Below, piece by piece: positions 18,448-26,929 of a stretch of 64,000 nucleotides of DNA. Within the stretch, counting starts at the first letter, position 1. Each line of letters starts with the position of its first letter. The notes below the pieces were generated by a model that was not told where the DNA came from, searched no databases, and was given only the letters and a program-made list of their open reading frames with translations. This stretch comes from Microbacterium esteraromaticum (GTDB taxonomy: Bacteria > Actinomycetota > Actinomycetes > Actinomycetales > Microbacteriaceae), in NCBI RefSeq assembly GCF_017303215.1, contig NZ_JAEMWU010000001.1, positions 992,001-1,056,000 on the forward strand, in the 5' to 3' direction. A program made the translations under genes and the position numbers.

Positions 18448-19232
18448 GCCCGGACGCGACGGTGCCCACGACTGAGGGCATCCTGCGGGCGGCCGCGGAA
18501 TGGGCATGGTTCCCGCGCGGGAGCGAGCACGAGGTGAGCGAGCTGCAGCTCGTGCGGTACCCGGCACGGTTCGGCGGCGGTGTCAGGGCTTCGCGGGTCG
18601 CGTCTGATCTCGACGCGCCCGCCGTGCTCGATCATGCGATCGAGCGCACCCGTGAGTGGGGCGAGACCCGGCTGACATTCTGGACGAACGCCGCGGACTC
18701 ACCCGATCTTGAGGCGGAGCTCGTCGCCCGCGGTGCGGAGCACGTCGATACGGTGGCGGTGCTCGCGCGACCAGTCGACGGCATCTCGATCGAGGTGCCC
18801 GAGGGCGTCACCGCCGAGGTCATCCGCACGCTCGACCACGTGCGTGAGATGGATGCGGTCGACGTCGCGGTGTGGCAAGAGCAGCAGCCGTTGTCACCCG
18901 AGCAACTCACACAGGAGCTGGCCGAGATCGAGTCCGCGAACGCGTCAGGCGAGGGCATCCGCGTGCTGGCTCGCATCGACGGAGTCGCGGTCAGCACGGG
19001 CGGGTGCACGATTGTCGGGGAGTTCGCTCGACTGTGGGGCGGTGGGACGGTGCCCGAGGCACGGGGTCGCGGCGCCTACTTGGCCGTGCTCGCGGAGCGC
19101 CTGCGGCGTGCGAGCGCGCTCGGGGCGACGACGGCACTGGTGAAGGGGCGGGTCTCGACGTCGGCACCCATCCTGACGCGCGCCGGGTTCGTGCACTACG
19201 GCGACGAGCGCGGCTACACCCTGACCGTCTGA
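18444..19232 (+). CDS. GNAT-family N-acetyltransferase coupled to the nuclease-helicase gene
   Basis: Acetyltransferase of 262 residues. The N-terminal half (about 1-115) is an unusual domain with little GNAT signal. The C-terminal half has the acetyl-CoA pyrophosphate loop around VPEARGRGAYLAVLAERL and ends with the family strand AGFVHYGDERGYTL. The ATG overlaps the helicase stop (ATGA), so the two are probably translated together, which hints at a shared process, though GNATs often ride in unrelated operons. Repeat B1 follows in the convergent gap before upp. Confidence 0.75.
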   Translation: MSPDATVPTTEGILRAAAEWAWFPRGSEHEVSELQLVRYPARFGGGVRASRVASDLDAPAVLDHAIERTREWGETRLTFWTNAADSPDLEAELVARGAEHVDTVAVLARPVDGISIEVPEGVTAEVIRTLDHVREMDAVDVAVWQEQQPLSPEQLTQELAEIESANASGEGIRVLARIDGVAVSTGGCTIVGEFARLWGGGTVPEARGRGAYLAVLAERLRRASALGATTALVKGRVSTSAPILTRAGFVHYGDERGYTLTV

Positions 19233-19288
19233 CCTGCCGGTTTGATCGGGTCGGCGCTCTTCGGGTTGCTGCCCGGACGCGCGTCACT

Positions 19289-19361
19289 GAGAACAGGCTC
19301 GTTGCCGAGAACAGGCTGGATCTGTGGGAATCGTCCTGTTCTCGGTAACCGTCCTGTTTTC
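19289..19361. repeat. modular palindromic repeat B1 (family B)
   Basis: Units of 9 bp: GAGAACAGG at 19289 and 19307, then inverted CCTGTTCTC at 19335 and CCTGTTTTC at 19353. Spacers are 9 bp and the centre is 19 bp. The first 26 bases match B2 except at one position. The centre matches the B2 centre only when read on the opposite strand, so the core of this copy is inverted relative to B2. It lies in the gap between convergent GNAT and upp genes. Confidence 0.9.
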
Positions 19362-19464
19362 AATGACGGGATGCCGGGATACCGGGCCGCCACAGGCGGT
19401 CGCCGGGGAAGGGAGCCCGGGGCACCGAGAAGACGGGATGCCAGCGCGCCGGCAACCCCGGGTG

Positions 19465-20097
19465 TCAGACGGTGCCGTACAGGCGGTCGCCGGCGTCGCC
19501 GAGTCCGGGCACGATGTACCCCTTCTCGTTCAGGCGCTCGTCGACGGCACCCAATACGAGGGTGACATCCTGATCGCCGACGATCCTCTCGATCGCCTCG
19601 AGGCCCTCGGGGGTGCCGAGCAGGCAGATCGCGGTGACGTCCTTCGCTCCGCGGTCGAACAGGAACTGGATCGCCGCCGCCAGCGAGCCACCGGTCGCGA
19701 GCATCGGGTCGATCGCGAAGCACTGGCGGTCGCTCAGGTCATCGGGCAGACGTTCGGCGTAGGTGGTCGGCTCGAACGTCTCGTCATCGCGCACCATGCC
19801 CAGGAATCCGACCTCGGCGGTGGGCAGCAGCTTCACGAGCCCTTCGAGCATGCCGAGGCCCGCGCGCAGGATCGGCACGACGATCGGGCGCGGCTCGGCG
19901 ATCTTCACACCCATCGTGGTCGTCACCGGGGTCTTCACCTCGACCGGCGTGACCTTCACGGTGCGCGTGGCCTCGTAAGCCAGCAGGGTCACGAGCTCCT
20001 CCGTCAACTGGCGGAAGACGGGCGAGGAGGTGTTCTCATCCCGCAGCACCGTGAGCTTGTGAGTGATGAGCGGGTGATCGGCCACATGAACGCGCAT
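19465..20097 (-). CDS. upp: uracil phosphoribosyltransferase
   Basis: Salvages uracil to UMP using PRPP. The 210 residues show the family markers: PILRAGLGM (75-83), the PRPP-binding loop DPMLATGGS (130-138) and a C-terminal uracil-binding segment [19 protein letters not shown] lies six bases before the ATG at 20097, so the message is probably leaderless. Divergent from tadA and convergent with the GNAT gene. Confidence 0.95.
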   Translation of the reverse strand: MRVHVADHPLITHKLTVLRDENTSSPVFRQLTEELVTLLAYEATRTVKVTPVEVKTPVTTTMGVKIAEPRPIVVPILRAGLGMLEGLVKLLPTAEVGFLGMVRDDETFEPTTYAERLPDDLSDRQCFAIDPMLATGGSLAAAIQFLFDRGAKDVTAICLLGTPEGLEAIERIVGDQDVTLVLGAVDERLNEKGYIVPGLGDAGDRLYGTV

Positions 20098-20103
20098 GAT
20101 TAC

Positions 20104-20109
20104 AGGCTA
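20104..20109 (-). promoter_or_regulatory. -10 element of leaderless upp promoter
   Basis: TAGCCT on the minus strand with a 6-base gap to the upp ATG. Confidence 0.5.
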
Positions 20110-20161
20110 CTTGCCCGAAGCCCCTGCGCGTGTGTCGAATCGTGCCGAACTGCCCGCGCAG

Positions 20162-20167
20162 TAGGCT
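20162..20167 (+). promoter_or_regulatory. -10 element of leaderless tadA promoter
   Basis: TAGGCT with a 7-base gap to the tadA ATG and no ribosome-binding site. Confidence 0.5.
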
Positions 20168-20174
20168 CGACGGC

Positions 20175-20630
20175 ATGAACCGCGCCTTCGACGAGCCGAT
20201 GCGGCGCGCTCTCGCGCTCGCCGCGGATGCCGGAAACGACGGCGATGTGCCTGTCGGCGCCGTCGTGCTCGACGCCACCGGCGCGATCGTCGCAGAAGGC
20301 CGCAACCTGCGTGAGCAGACTCATGACCCGACGGCGCACGCCGAGGTCGTCGCGCTGCGCGCCGCCGCCGAGCACCTCGGGTCGTGGAACCTCGAGCAGC
20401 ACACGCTCGTCGTCACCCTCGAACCCTGCGTGATGTGCGCGGGCGCCATTCTGCAGTCGCGCGTCGCGCGGGTGGTCTTCGGCGCGTGGGATGAGAAGGC
20501 CGGCGCGGCCGGGTCGATGTACGACCTGCTGCGTGATCGTCGCCTGCCGTACCGTGCCGAGGTCGTCGGCGGGGTGCAGTCGGATGCTGCCATCGCCCTG
20601 CTGCAGCAGTTCTTCGACGCCCGCCGCTGA
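20175..20630 (+). CDS. tadA: tRNA-specific adenosine-34 deaminase
   Basis: Converts A34 to inosine in the anticodon of tRNA-Arg(ACG). The 151 residues have the zinc cytidine-deaminase fold with H55-A-E57 (proton shuttle E57) and PCVMC (84-88), and the TadA pattern GAWDEKAGAAGS. The ATG at 20175 is chosen over longer in-frame extensions because a -10 element sits immediately before it. A free nucleoside deaminase is less likely given the overall match to TadA. Confidence 0.9.
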   Translation: MNRAFDEPMRRALALAADAGNDGDVPVGAVVLDATGAIVAEGRNLREQTHDPTAHAEVVALRAAAEHLGSWNLEQHTLVVTLEPCVMCAGAILQSRVARVVFGAWDEKAGAAGSMYDLLRDRRLPYRAEVVGGVQSDAAIALLQQFFDARR

Positions 20631-20707
20631 CGCCCGTTGACATCCGCAACCCGCAGCCCGCCCGCCCCGGCAGGCGCGAGCTTCGGGCATCCGATCGGTA
20701 CGCGACC

Positions 20708-21598
20708 TCAGCGTCCGTCGGTTGCGGCGTCGGCCAGGTAGTCGACCATCGTCAGGTATCCCTGAGCGTGCTCATCGAAGTACCCGGCACGGCGTACGCC
20801 GTGCTCGTCGATCGAACTCTGCGACGCGTGTCCCTGCACGGCGAGTCCGACGACCACGCCGCCCTCGATACCGGGTGCCTCGCCGCCGTCGCAGTCGTAG
20901 CCGATGACTCCGGGGATGTCGCGCGGATCGACCGGGTGCTGTCCGAGGCGGCCCAACGGAGCGATGCTGTCATCCGCGCCCTCGGTGGCGTACACGACGA
21001 CGTCGCCGCGTGTGATGGCGTCGCCGATGGCGATGCTCGCAGCCTGGGTGACCCCGGCGGATGCGATCGAGAAGGCCGTGCTCACGGCGCCGGCGATGTT
21101 CATCGCGAACAGCTCGCCGAGCAGCGTCGATGAGTATGAGTAGGTGACCAGTGCGATGTGCGCGCGCGGGGTGCGTGCCTTGAGCCGGTCGAGGTCGACG
21201 GCCAGCCGGGCCGCGCCGATCGTGGCGTGTTTCGTGGCGAGTGTCGTCACGTGCGTGCCCGAGTCCCACCCGAACCAGACGACGGTGGCGACCCGTCGGG
21301 GTTCGCCGCGACTCACGCACGAGCGGATGACGTCCATACAGGTGCGTTGCGCGGCGTTCGCCCAATCCTCGAACACATCGAGCGTGGTCTCGGTGCCGTG
21401 CAGCAGATAGACGACGAGGTCGGCCTGGTCGATGTCGCCGAACGACACCACGGCGTACGGTTCGCCGTCGCTCATCCAGAACGACTCCAGTCGGGCTTGG
21501 GGATCCGCAGCGAGCACGTCCTGCACGCGGCGCAGTCGCGCCAGCGTCGTTTCCGGCAGGTCGGCGTTCGCCAGGGCGGCGCGGAACTCCTCGGTCAT
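20708..21598 (-). CDS. DUF1023-like alpha/beta hydrolase with altered nucleophile elbow
   Basis: Protein of 296 residues resembling the actinobacterial DUF1023 alpha/beta-hydrolase group (YLLHGTETT as the oxyanion region near 64-72, RRVATVVWFGWDSG near 101-113). The expected GHSYGS elbow reads TYSYSS at 152-157: Ser154 is kept but both flanking glycines are replaced, so activity may be weak or changed. There is a hydrophobic Ala/Ser-rich stretch at about 165-190. It lies 13 bases after the cation transporter on the same strand and is probably co-transcribed. The substrate is unknown. Confidence 0.6.
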   Translation of the reverse strand: MTEEFRAALANADLPETTLARLRRVQDVLAADPQARLESFWMSDGEPYAVVSFGDIDQADLVVYLLHGTETTLDVFEDWANAAQRTCMDVIRSCVSRGEPRRVATVVWFGWDSGTHVTTLATKHATIGAARLAVDLDRLKARTPRAHIALVTYSYSSTLLGELFAMNIAGAVSTAFSIASAGVTQAASIAIGDAITRGDVVVYATEGADDSIAPLGRLGQHPVDPRDIPGVIGYDCDGGEAPGIEGGVVVGLAVQGHASQSSIDEHGVRRAGYFDEHAQGYLTMVDYLADAATDGR

Positions 21599-21611
21599 GC
21601 CGAGCGGGCCG

Positions 21612-22583
21612 TCAGTCCGATGACCTCAGCACGAAGGCATCCGTCGGCGGTTCCGGATCCAGCGACGGGCGGTACACGTCGGGCTCCAGGTAGACCACGC
21701 GGGCTGCGGGAACGGCCTCGCGGATACGGCTCTCGATCTCGTCGATGTCGGCGGCGGCTTCGCGCACCGTCTTGTCGGCGGTCAGGGCGATCTTGGCGGC
21801 GACCATCAGTTCGTCGGGGCCGAGGTACAGGGTCTTGATGTGGATGAGCTTCTGTACTTCGCGGCCGCCGGTGATCGCCTCGACGATGAGGTCGTGGTCG
21901 GTGGGCGTCGCGCCTTCGCCGATCAGCAGGCTCTTGGTCTCGAGGCCGAGCACGATCGCGATCAGGATCAGCAGCAGACCGATCATCAGGGTGCCCAGCG
22001 CATCGAACATGGTGTTGCCGGTGATCAGTGTCAGCCCGACGCCGAACAGCGCGAACGTCAGACCGATCAGCGCGCCGACGTCTTCGAGCAGGACGACGGG
22101 CAGTTCGGGGGCCTTGGAACGCCGCACGAACGAGAACCACGACTGGTCCTTCTCACGCACGCGGTTGCTCTCGCGCACGGCGGTGCGCAGCGAGAACGAC
22201 TCCAGCCCGATGGCGATGACGAGCACGGCGAGGGGCAGCCACCACCAGGTCGAATCGATCTCGTGCGGATCGATGAGCTTCTGCACACCCTCGTAGACGG
22301 CGAACAGGCCACCGAGCGAGAACAGGATGATCGATACGACGAACGCCGAGACGTAGCGCTCGCGTCCGTAGCCGAACGGATGCTCCTGATCGGCCTCGCG
22401 GCGAGCCCGGCGTCCGCCGCGCATCAGCAGCAGCTGGTTGCCCGAGTCGGCGACCGAGTGGATGGCCTCGGCGAGCATCGATGCGGACCCCGAGAGCGCC
22501 CAGGCGACGAACTTCGCCAGGGCGATGCCGAGGTTCGCCAGGAATGCCGCGATGATCGCCTTGCTGCCGCCGGATGCGCTCAT
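21612..22583 (-). CDS. cation diffusion facilitator family transporter
   Basis: Membrane exporter of divalent cations (Zn, Cd, Co, Fe or Mn) driven by proton exchange, 323 residues. It has about six membrane segments; the metal site in helix 2 is visible as H42-x3-D46 (AIHSVADSGN), and a second acidic site lies in LLEDVGALIG. EHPFGYGRERY (68-78) is the family loop. A soluble C-terminal domain of about 90 residues follows. TAGACT lies six bases before the ATG. The metal cannot be assigned; the absence of a His-rich loop argues against a classical ZitB-type zinc protein. Confidence 0.88.
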   Translation of the reverse strand: MSASGGSKAIIAAFLANLGIALAKFVAWALSGSASMLAEAIHSVADSGNQLLLMRGGRRARREADQEHPFGYGRERYVSAFVVSIILFSLGGLFAVYEGVQKLIDPHEIDSTWWWLPLAVLVIAIGLESFSLRTAVRESNRVREKDQSWFSFVRRSKAPELPVVLLEDVGALIGLTFALFGVGLTLITGNTMFDALGTLMIGLLLILIAIVLGLETKSLLIGEGATPTDHDLIVEAITGGREVQKLIHIKTLYLGPDELMVAAKIALTADKTVREAAADIDEIESRIREAVPAARVVYLEPDVYRPSLDPEPPTDAFVLRSSD

Positions 22584-22589
22584 GCTCTG

Positions 22590-22595
22590 AGTCTA
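22590..22595 (-). promoter_or_regulatory. -10 element of leaderless cation transporter promoter
   Basis: TAGACT on the minus strand with a 6-base gap to the ATG. Confidence 0.5.
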
Positions 22596-22622
22596 CGACG
22601 GGCTTCCTTGGAAGGCCTTCCG

Positions 22623-22628
22623 TAGGAT
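22623..22628 (+). promoter_or_regulatory. -10 element of leaderless proC promoter
   Basis: TAGGAT with a 6-base gap to the proC ATG. It lies only 27 bases from the divergent promoter of the cation transporter. Confidence 0.5.
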
Positions 22629-22634
22629 GGCGGC

Positions 22635-23471
22635 ATGGTTGATTCGCTGCCTTCGCTCGCATTTCTCGGCGCCGGTTCGATGGGAGGTGCGATCCTGCAG
22701 GGGGTGGTCGCCTCCGGCGTGCCGGTCGACGGCATCGTCGCGACGAACCGTTCGCGGCTGAAGGCGGATGCCCTCGCGGCCCTGCCCGGGGTGACGAGCA
22801 TCGCCCTCGAGGAGCGTCCCGACGGGAACGCCGAGGCCGTGGCATCCGCTCGTATCGTCCTCGTCGGTGTGAAGCCGGCGATGGTTCCCGATCTGTTGCG
22901 CGAGATCGCGCCGTCGCTGCGCCCGGATGCCATCGTCGTGAGCCTTGCCGCGGGCGTCACCCTTCACACCTTCGCCGAGGGCCTCGGCCAGCAGGCGCAC
23001 GTGATCCGTTCGATGCCGAACACGCCCTCCACGGTGCGCCGCGGGGTGACGGGGATCGCCGCAGGTGCGGCGGCCACGGCCGACGACATGGCGCTCGTGC
23101 GTGCGCTGTTCGAGACCGTCGGTGCGGTGATCGAGGTCGATGAAGCGCAGATCGATGCGCTCTCGACCATCTCGGGATCGGGACCGGCGTACGTGTTCCT
23201 GTTGATCGAGGCGTTCACGCAGGCGGCGATCGGCAAGGGGTTCTCCGAGGCGGATGCCCGGCTGATGGCCGAGCAGACGTTCATCGGCGCTACGGCGCTG
23301 CTGGAGGCTTCGGGCGAGGAGCCGTCTGAGCTGCGTCGTCGCGTGACCAGCCCGAAGGGCACGACCGAGCGCGCGGTGGCCGTGCTGCAGGAGGCAGAAC
23401 TCGAGGGCGTGTTCGCCCGGGCGACGGATGCCGCTCTCGCCCGTGCCCGCGAACTCGCCGCCGGAGCCTGA
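22635..23471 (+). CDS. proC: pyrroline-5-carboxylate reductase
   Basis: Final step of proline synthesis: NAD(P)H reduction of pyrroline-5-carboxylate. The 278 residues begin with the dinucleotide loop FLGAGSMGGA (10-19). The family core IRSMPNTPSTVRRGVTGIAAG and the C-terminal dimer signature STISGSGPAYVFLLIEAF are intact, as is TSPKGTTERAV. The ATG follows a -10 element by six bases. A strong bidirectional terminator separates it from the convergent hydrolase gene. Confidence 0.95.
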   Translation: MVDSLPSLAFLGAGSMGGAILQGVVASGVPVDGIVATNRSRLKADALAALPGVTSIALEERPDGNAEAVASARIVLVGVKPAMVPDLLREIAPSLRPDAIVVSLAAGVTLHTFAEGLGQQAHVIRSMPNTPSTVRRGVTGIAAGAAATADDMALVRALFETVGAVIEVDEAQIDALSTISGSGPAYVFLLIEAFTQAAIGKGFSEADARLMAEQTFIGATALLEASGEEPSELRRRVTSPKGTTERAVAVLQEAELEGVFARATDAALARARELAAGA

Positions 23472-23488
23472 TCCCGCGGGGACAGACA

Positions 23489-23526
23489 AAGAGCCCGGGG
23501 CGGTGATCTCACCGCCCCGGGCTCTT
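23489..23526. terminator. bidirectional terminator between proC and hydrolase genes
   Basis: Perfect 18-bp stem (23489-23506 with 23509-23526, AAGAGCCCGGGGCGGTGA and its complement) around a nominal 2-base centre. The A/T ends of both arms suit either direction of transcription. Confidence 0.9.
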
Positions 23527-23543
23527 CTGCGTCGCGCAGCCTG

Positions 23544-24617
23544 TCAGGCGCCGTAGCCGATACGGCGCAGCAGCGCCGCACGGAACTCCTCGGGGCGCTC
23601 CAGGTGCGGTGCGTGGCCGACGCCCTCCCAGGACTCCTCGATGACGTCACCGCCCGCCGCGGCGTAGGCGTCGAGCACATCGCGGGTCTGCGACACCATC
23701 TGCTGGGCGGGTGCGGCCTCCTCGCCGGGCCAGCCCGGGATGACACCGAGGGCGCCGAGATGGTTGAGGTCGAAGAACGATGCGTCCGACACGATCGCGT
23801 CGGCGCTCCCGTGCACCCAGAGCACCGGCGGCTTGGCGTCGAGGTCGACGATTCCTGAGACATCGAAGTTCTTCGGCGTCATCGTGTTCAGCACGCCGTG
23901 GTCGCCGGCGGCGAAGCCGGGCCAGTTGTCGCTGGCGGTGCCGTCGCCCGGGTAGTTGCCCTCGGAGGTCGAGGTGGTGAGCATCGAGGCGACCCAGATG
24001 TCTTCGAGGGGTGATGAGTAGTCAGCCGAGACGTAGCCGCTGCGGAACACGCTGCGCGGAGAGGTCTGGGCCTCGGCGCTGGTGTCGCCGTCGCGCAGGC
24101 GCTGCACGAAGTCGGGATTCGCTCCGCCGCCACCGCATCCGGCGTCGTCATCGGTGAGCCGGCTGCCGTCGCGTCGGGTGCCGCCGAAGCCGTACGGCGA
24201 GACGGGCGCCTGCAGGGTGAGGCTCAGCACCGGGTGGTCGAGGGCGTACTGCATGATCACGCCACCGCCCATCGACCAGCCGACCAGGTGGACGGCAGGA
24301 AGATCGAGCGCGGTGAGCACCGAGGCGAGGTCGTCGCTGAAGTCACGCACGCCGCGGGTCGCATCGATGGGCAGCGCCTCGCTGTCGCCGAAGCCGCGCA
24401 GGTCGACGGCGATCGGGCGCACATCGGCGGGCAGGCCCTGCATGGTCTCCTGCCAGAACAGTGCTGATGAGACATTGCCGTGGACGAAGACGATGGTGCG
24501 GTCGGCGGGAGTCGCGGGGTCGTCGCCCGTGCGTTCCAGGATGTTCGCGCGCAGTCGCGGGGTGGTGACGGATCGGGTGGCGATGCCGTCGAGAAGGATG
24601 CTGTCGGATGCTGTCAC
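23544..24617 (-). CDS. alpha/beta hydrolase
   Basis: Cytosolic alpha/beta-hydrolase-fold enzyme of 357 residues. The oxyanion region is VFVHGNVSSALFWQ (43-56), the nucleophile elbow GWSMGG has S115 (113-118), the acid is probably the Asp in HGSADAIVSD, and the catalytic His is in GHAPHLERP near the end. An extended cap of about 100 residues (with CGGGGANPDF and EGNYPGDG) sits between elbow and acid, longer than in simple esterases. GTG at 24617 is chosen because GAGGAG lies seven bases upstream. Substrate unknown; epoxide hydrolase or esterase are both possible. Confidence 0.8.
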   Translation of the reverse strand: MTASDSILLDGIATRSVTTPRLRANILERTGDDPATPADRTIVFVHGNVSSALFWQETMQGLPADVRPIAVDLRGFGDSEALPIDATRGVRDFSDDLASVLTALDLPAVHLVGWSMGGGVIMQYALDHPVLSLTLQAPVSPYGFGGTRRDGSRLTDDDAGCGGGGANPDFVQRLRDGDTSAEAQTSPRSVFRSGYVSADYSSPLEDIWVASMLTTSTSEGNYPGDGTASDNWPGFAAGDHGVLNTMTPKNFDVSGIVDLDAKPPVLWVHGSADAIVSDASFFDLNHLGALGVIPGWPGEEAAPAQQMVSQTRDVLDAYAAAGGDVIEESWEGVGHAPHLERPEEFRAALLRRIGYGA

Positions 24618-24695
24618 GGTGTGCTCCTCGGGTGCGGTGCGGCAGCGTCGCCGCGCTTCCCGACCGATCCTAACGGGACGGAGCACTCAATGTGA

Positions 24696-24720
24696 ACTGC
24701 CTTTCATGTTTTCTGGCAGT
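24696..24720 (-). terminator. weak terminator-like hairpin after trkA-like gene
   Basis: 6-bp stem (ACTGCC 24696-24701 with GGCAGT 24715-24720) around a 13-base A/T-rich loop, ten bases beyond the stop of the minus-strand TrkA-like gene. Confidence 0.4.
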
Positions 24721-24730
24721 CCCGCCGATC

Positions 24731-25402
24731 TCAGCGGTCGAGGCCCGCGAAGCGCTCGATGTCGCTGTTCGTCCCCGACACGATGATCAGGTCGTGGTTG
24801 GTGACGACCGTGTTCGCCTCGGCGTAGCGGAACGGCTTGCCGGGACTCTTCACGCCGACGACGGTGACGTTGTACTTGGTGCGTACACCCGACTCGTTCA
24901 GACCGACGCCGCGGATGAACTTCGGCGGGTACATCTTGGCCAGAACGAAGTCATCGTCGAAGCGGATGAAGTCGAGCATCCGCCCGCTGACGAGGTGGGC
25001 CACGCGCTCACCGGCCTCGCGCTCGGGGTAGATGACGTGGTTCGCGCCCACGCGCGCGAGAATCTTGCCGTGCGACTGCGAAACGGCCTTCGCCCAGATC
25101 TGTGGCACCTTCAGGTCGACGAGGTTCGCGGTGATCAGCACTGAGGCTTCGATGAGCGAGCCGACGGCGACGACGGCCACCTGGAAGTCCTGCGCGCCGA
25201 TCTGACGCAGCGCGTCGAGGTTGCGGGCATCCGCCTGCACGGTGTGCGTGACGCGATCAGACCACTTCTGCACCAGCTCGAGGTTGTCGTCGATCGCGAG
25301 AACCTCGCGGTCGAGGCGATCGAGTTCGCCTGCGCACGCCGCGCCGAAGCGGCCCAGTCCGATCACGAGTACCGGGGCGTCGCCCCGAACCATCTCAACC
25401 AA
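24731..25402 (-). CDS. TrkA/KtrA-family potassium uptake regulator
   Basis: Cytosolic RCK protein of 223 residues that gates the neighbouring K+ channel. The N-terminal Rossmann domain has GLGRFG (15-20) and a ribose-binding acidic residue in VLAIDDN; a TrkA_C domain follows (from about residue 150 onward, KFIRGVGLNESGV...TKYNVTVVGVK). KtrA proteins bind ATP/ADP or NAD. A TTG start at 25402 has AAAGG seven bases upstream and overlaps the permease stop by eight bases; the ATG at 25393 is an alternative. It is co-transcribed with the TrkH-like gene. Confidence 0.88.
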   Translation of the reverse strand: MVEMVRGDAPVLVIGLGRFGAACAGELDRLDREVLAIDDNLELVQKWSDRVTHTVQADARNLDALRQIGAQDFQVAVVAVGSLIEASVLITANLVDLKVPQIWAKAVSQSHGKILARVGANHVIYPEREAGERVAHLVSGRMLDFIRFDDDFVLAKMYPPKFIRGVGLNESGVRTKYNVTVVGVKSPGKPFRYAEANTVVTNHDLIIVSGTNSDIERFAGLDR

Positions 25403-26825
25403 CGATCGGCCTTTCGACGGGCAGCGAGTACAGCTGCGAGCGGGAAGTCGCGGCGATCGCCGCGGCGAGAGTCACTGTACCAACGCGCCCCATGAAGATG
25501 GTGGCCGCCATCACGTACTTGGCACTGTCGGGCAGCGCCTCGGTGAGGCCGGACGAGAGCCCGACCGTGCCGAACGCCGAGACGACATCGAAGAGCACAT
25601 CGACGATCGGGGCTTTCGTGATCTGCGCGATCACGATCGTCGACAGCGCGACGATCGTGGCGCCCCAGGCGACGACGCTGAGGGCGACGCGCTGCACGTC
25701 GCTGGGGATGCGGCGGCCGAAGGCTTCGACCGACTGGCGTCCCCGGGCCTCGGACCACACGGCGATGGCGAGCACGGCCAGCGTGGTCACCTTGATTCCG
25801 CCGGCGGTGGATGCTGAACCGCCGCCGACGAACATCAGCATGGTGGCCGCGAGCATCGACGAACCGTTCAGGTCGGCGATGTCGATCACGCTGAAACCGC
25901 CCGAGCGCGTCATCGCCGACAGGAACAGCGCGTTCATCGTCGTCTCGGTGGCATCCATCGAGCCGAAGGTGCGCGGATTGTTGTACTCCAGCACCAGGAA
26001 GACCGCAGCGCCGAGGAAGAACAGCAGGATCGTCGTGATGAGGGTCAGCTTGGAGTGCAGCGACCAGCGCTTGACGTGCCAGACGTGCTTGGCGAGGGTG
26101 TAGATCACGGGGAACCCGATGCTGCCGAGGAACACGCTGGTCATCAGCAGGATGAGCACCAGGTAGTCGTCGGCGAAGACCGAGACGCCGCCGGCGTTCG
26201 GCGTGAAGCCGGTGTTCGTGAACGACATGGCCGCGTAATAAGGGGCCTCCCACAGCGCGGCGATCGGGTCGATGCCGGCCCAGATCAGCGCCGGGTACAG
26301 CAGCACGGCCACGGTGCCCTCGATCACCAGCGTCGACAGGGCGACAGTGGTCAGCAGCTGGCCGACTTCGCCCAGGCGCACGGTCTGGCTCTCATTGACC
26401 GGTCCGCCGTGGGCGCGCATCGGGTTGGTGTCGCCGGCGGCGATCAGCTTGGCCCGCAGCCCGAGCCGCTTCGAGATGACCAGGCCGAGCAGCGAGGCGA
26501 GGGTGAGGGCGCCCATTCCGCCGATGTTCACGCCGATGAAAATGACGACGTTGCCGAACGGCGACCAGTGCGTGGCCATATCGACCGTCGTCAGGCCCGT
26601 GACACAGATGGTCGACATGGCGGTGAACAGCGCATCGCTCAGCGGGGTGATCGTTCCCGACGCCGACGAGATCGGCAGCGACAGCAGACCCGTGAACAGC
26701 AGGATCAGTGCGGCGAACACGACGATCGCGAAGCGCGACGGCGAGGAGGTGATGACGTGCTTGATCCATCTGGCGGCGCCACGCAGGCCCCGCCGCGGGG
26801 TGGATGCCGACAGGATGCCCGACAT
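25395..26825 (-). CDS. TrkH/KtrB-family potassium uptake permease
   Basis: Membrane channel subunit for K+ uptake, 476 residues with about eight to ten membrane helices arranged as four pore repeats. The selectivity-filter-like turns are visible: CVTGLTTVD, SFTNTGFTPN, MTRSGGFSV and FGTVGLSSG. The intramembrane gate region GGGSASTAGGIKVTT is typical of KtrB. The start ATG at 26825 has GGGGG upstream. Length and RCK partner make a KtrAB-type system more likely than classical TrkHA. Confidence 0.92.
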   Translation of the reverse strand: MSGILSASTPRRGLRGAARWIKHVITSSPSRFAIVVFAALILLFTGLLSLPISSASGTITPLSDALFTAMSTICVTGLTTVDMATHWSPFGNVVIFIGVNIGGMGALTLASLLGLVISKRLGLRAKLIAAGDTNPMRAHGGPVNESQTVRLGEVGQLLTTVALSTLVIEGTVAVLLYPALIWAGIDPIAALWEAPYYAAMSFTNTGFTPNAGGVSVFADDYLVLILLMTSVFLGSIGFPVIYTLAKHVWHVKRWSLHSKLTLITTILLFFLGAAVFLVLEYNNPRTFGSMDATETTMNALFLSAMTRSGGFSVIDIADLNGSSMLAATMLMFVGGGSASTAGGIKVTTLAVLAIAVWSEARGRQSVEAFGRRIPSDVQRVALSVVAWGATIVALSTIVIAQITKAPIVDVLFDVVSAFGTVGLSSGLTEALPDSAKYVMAATIFMGRVGTVTLAAAIAATSRSQLYSLPVERPIVG

Positions 26826-26917
26826 CGAGCCCCCTTCTGCTGTGTGCGCTCGGCGCGCTTCGCCGGGCCCTGGTCATGGTACTCCGTGCTCGCGTGGTAC
26901 TCGGTGCCCACGCCGAC

Positions 26918-26923
26918 TACCCT
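26918..26923 (+). promoter_or_regulatory. -10 element of ArsR-family gene
   Basis: TACCCT with a 6-base gap to the ATG; the gap itself is GAGGGG, which is too close for a normal ribosome-binding site. Confidence 0.45.
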
Positions 26924-26929
26924 GAGGGG

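Noticed and set aside
9114..19232. SbcDC, NadE and the nuclease-helicase taken together as a possible defence island.
   Set aside because: All are ordinary core genes in this group, base composition does not change, and no toxin, phage-sensing or mobile gene accompanies them.
23489..23526. The proC terminator as another family repeat.
   Set aside because: It is a single long perfect hairpin without the two-unit plan of families A, B and D or the 80-bp length of C.
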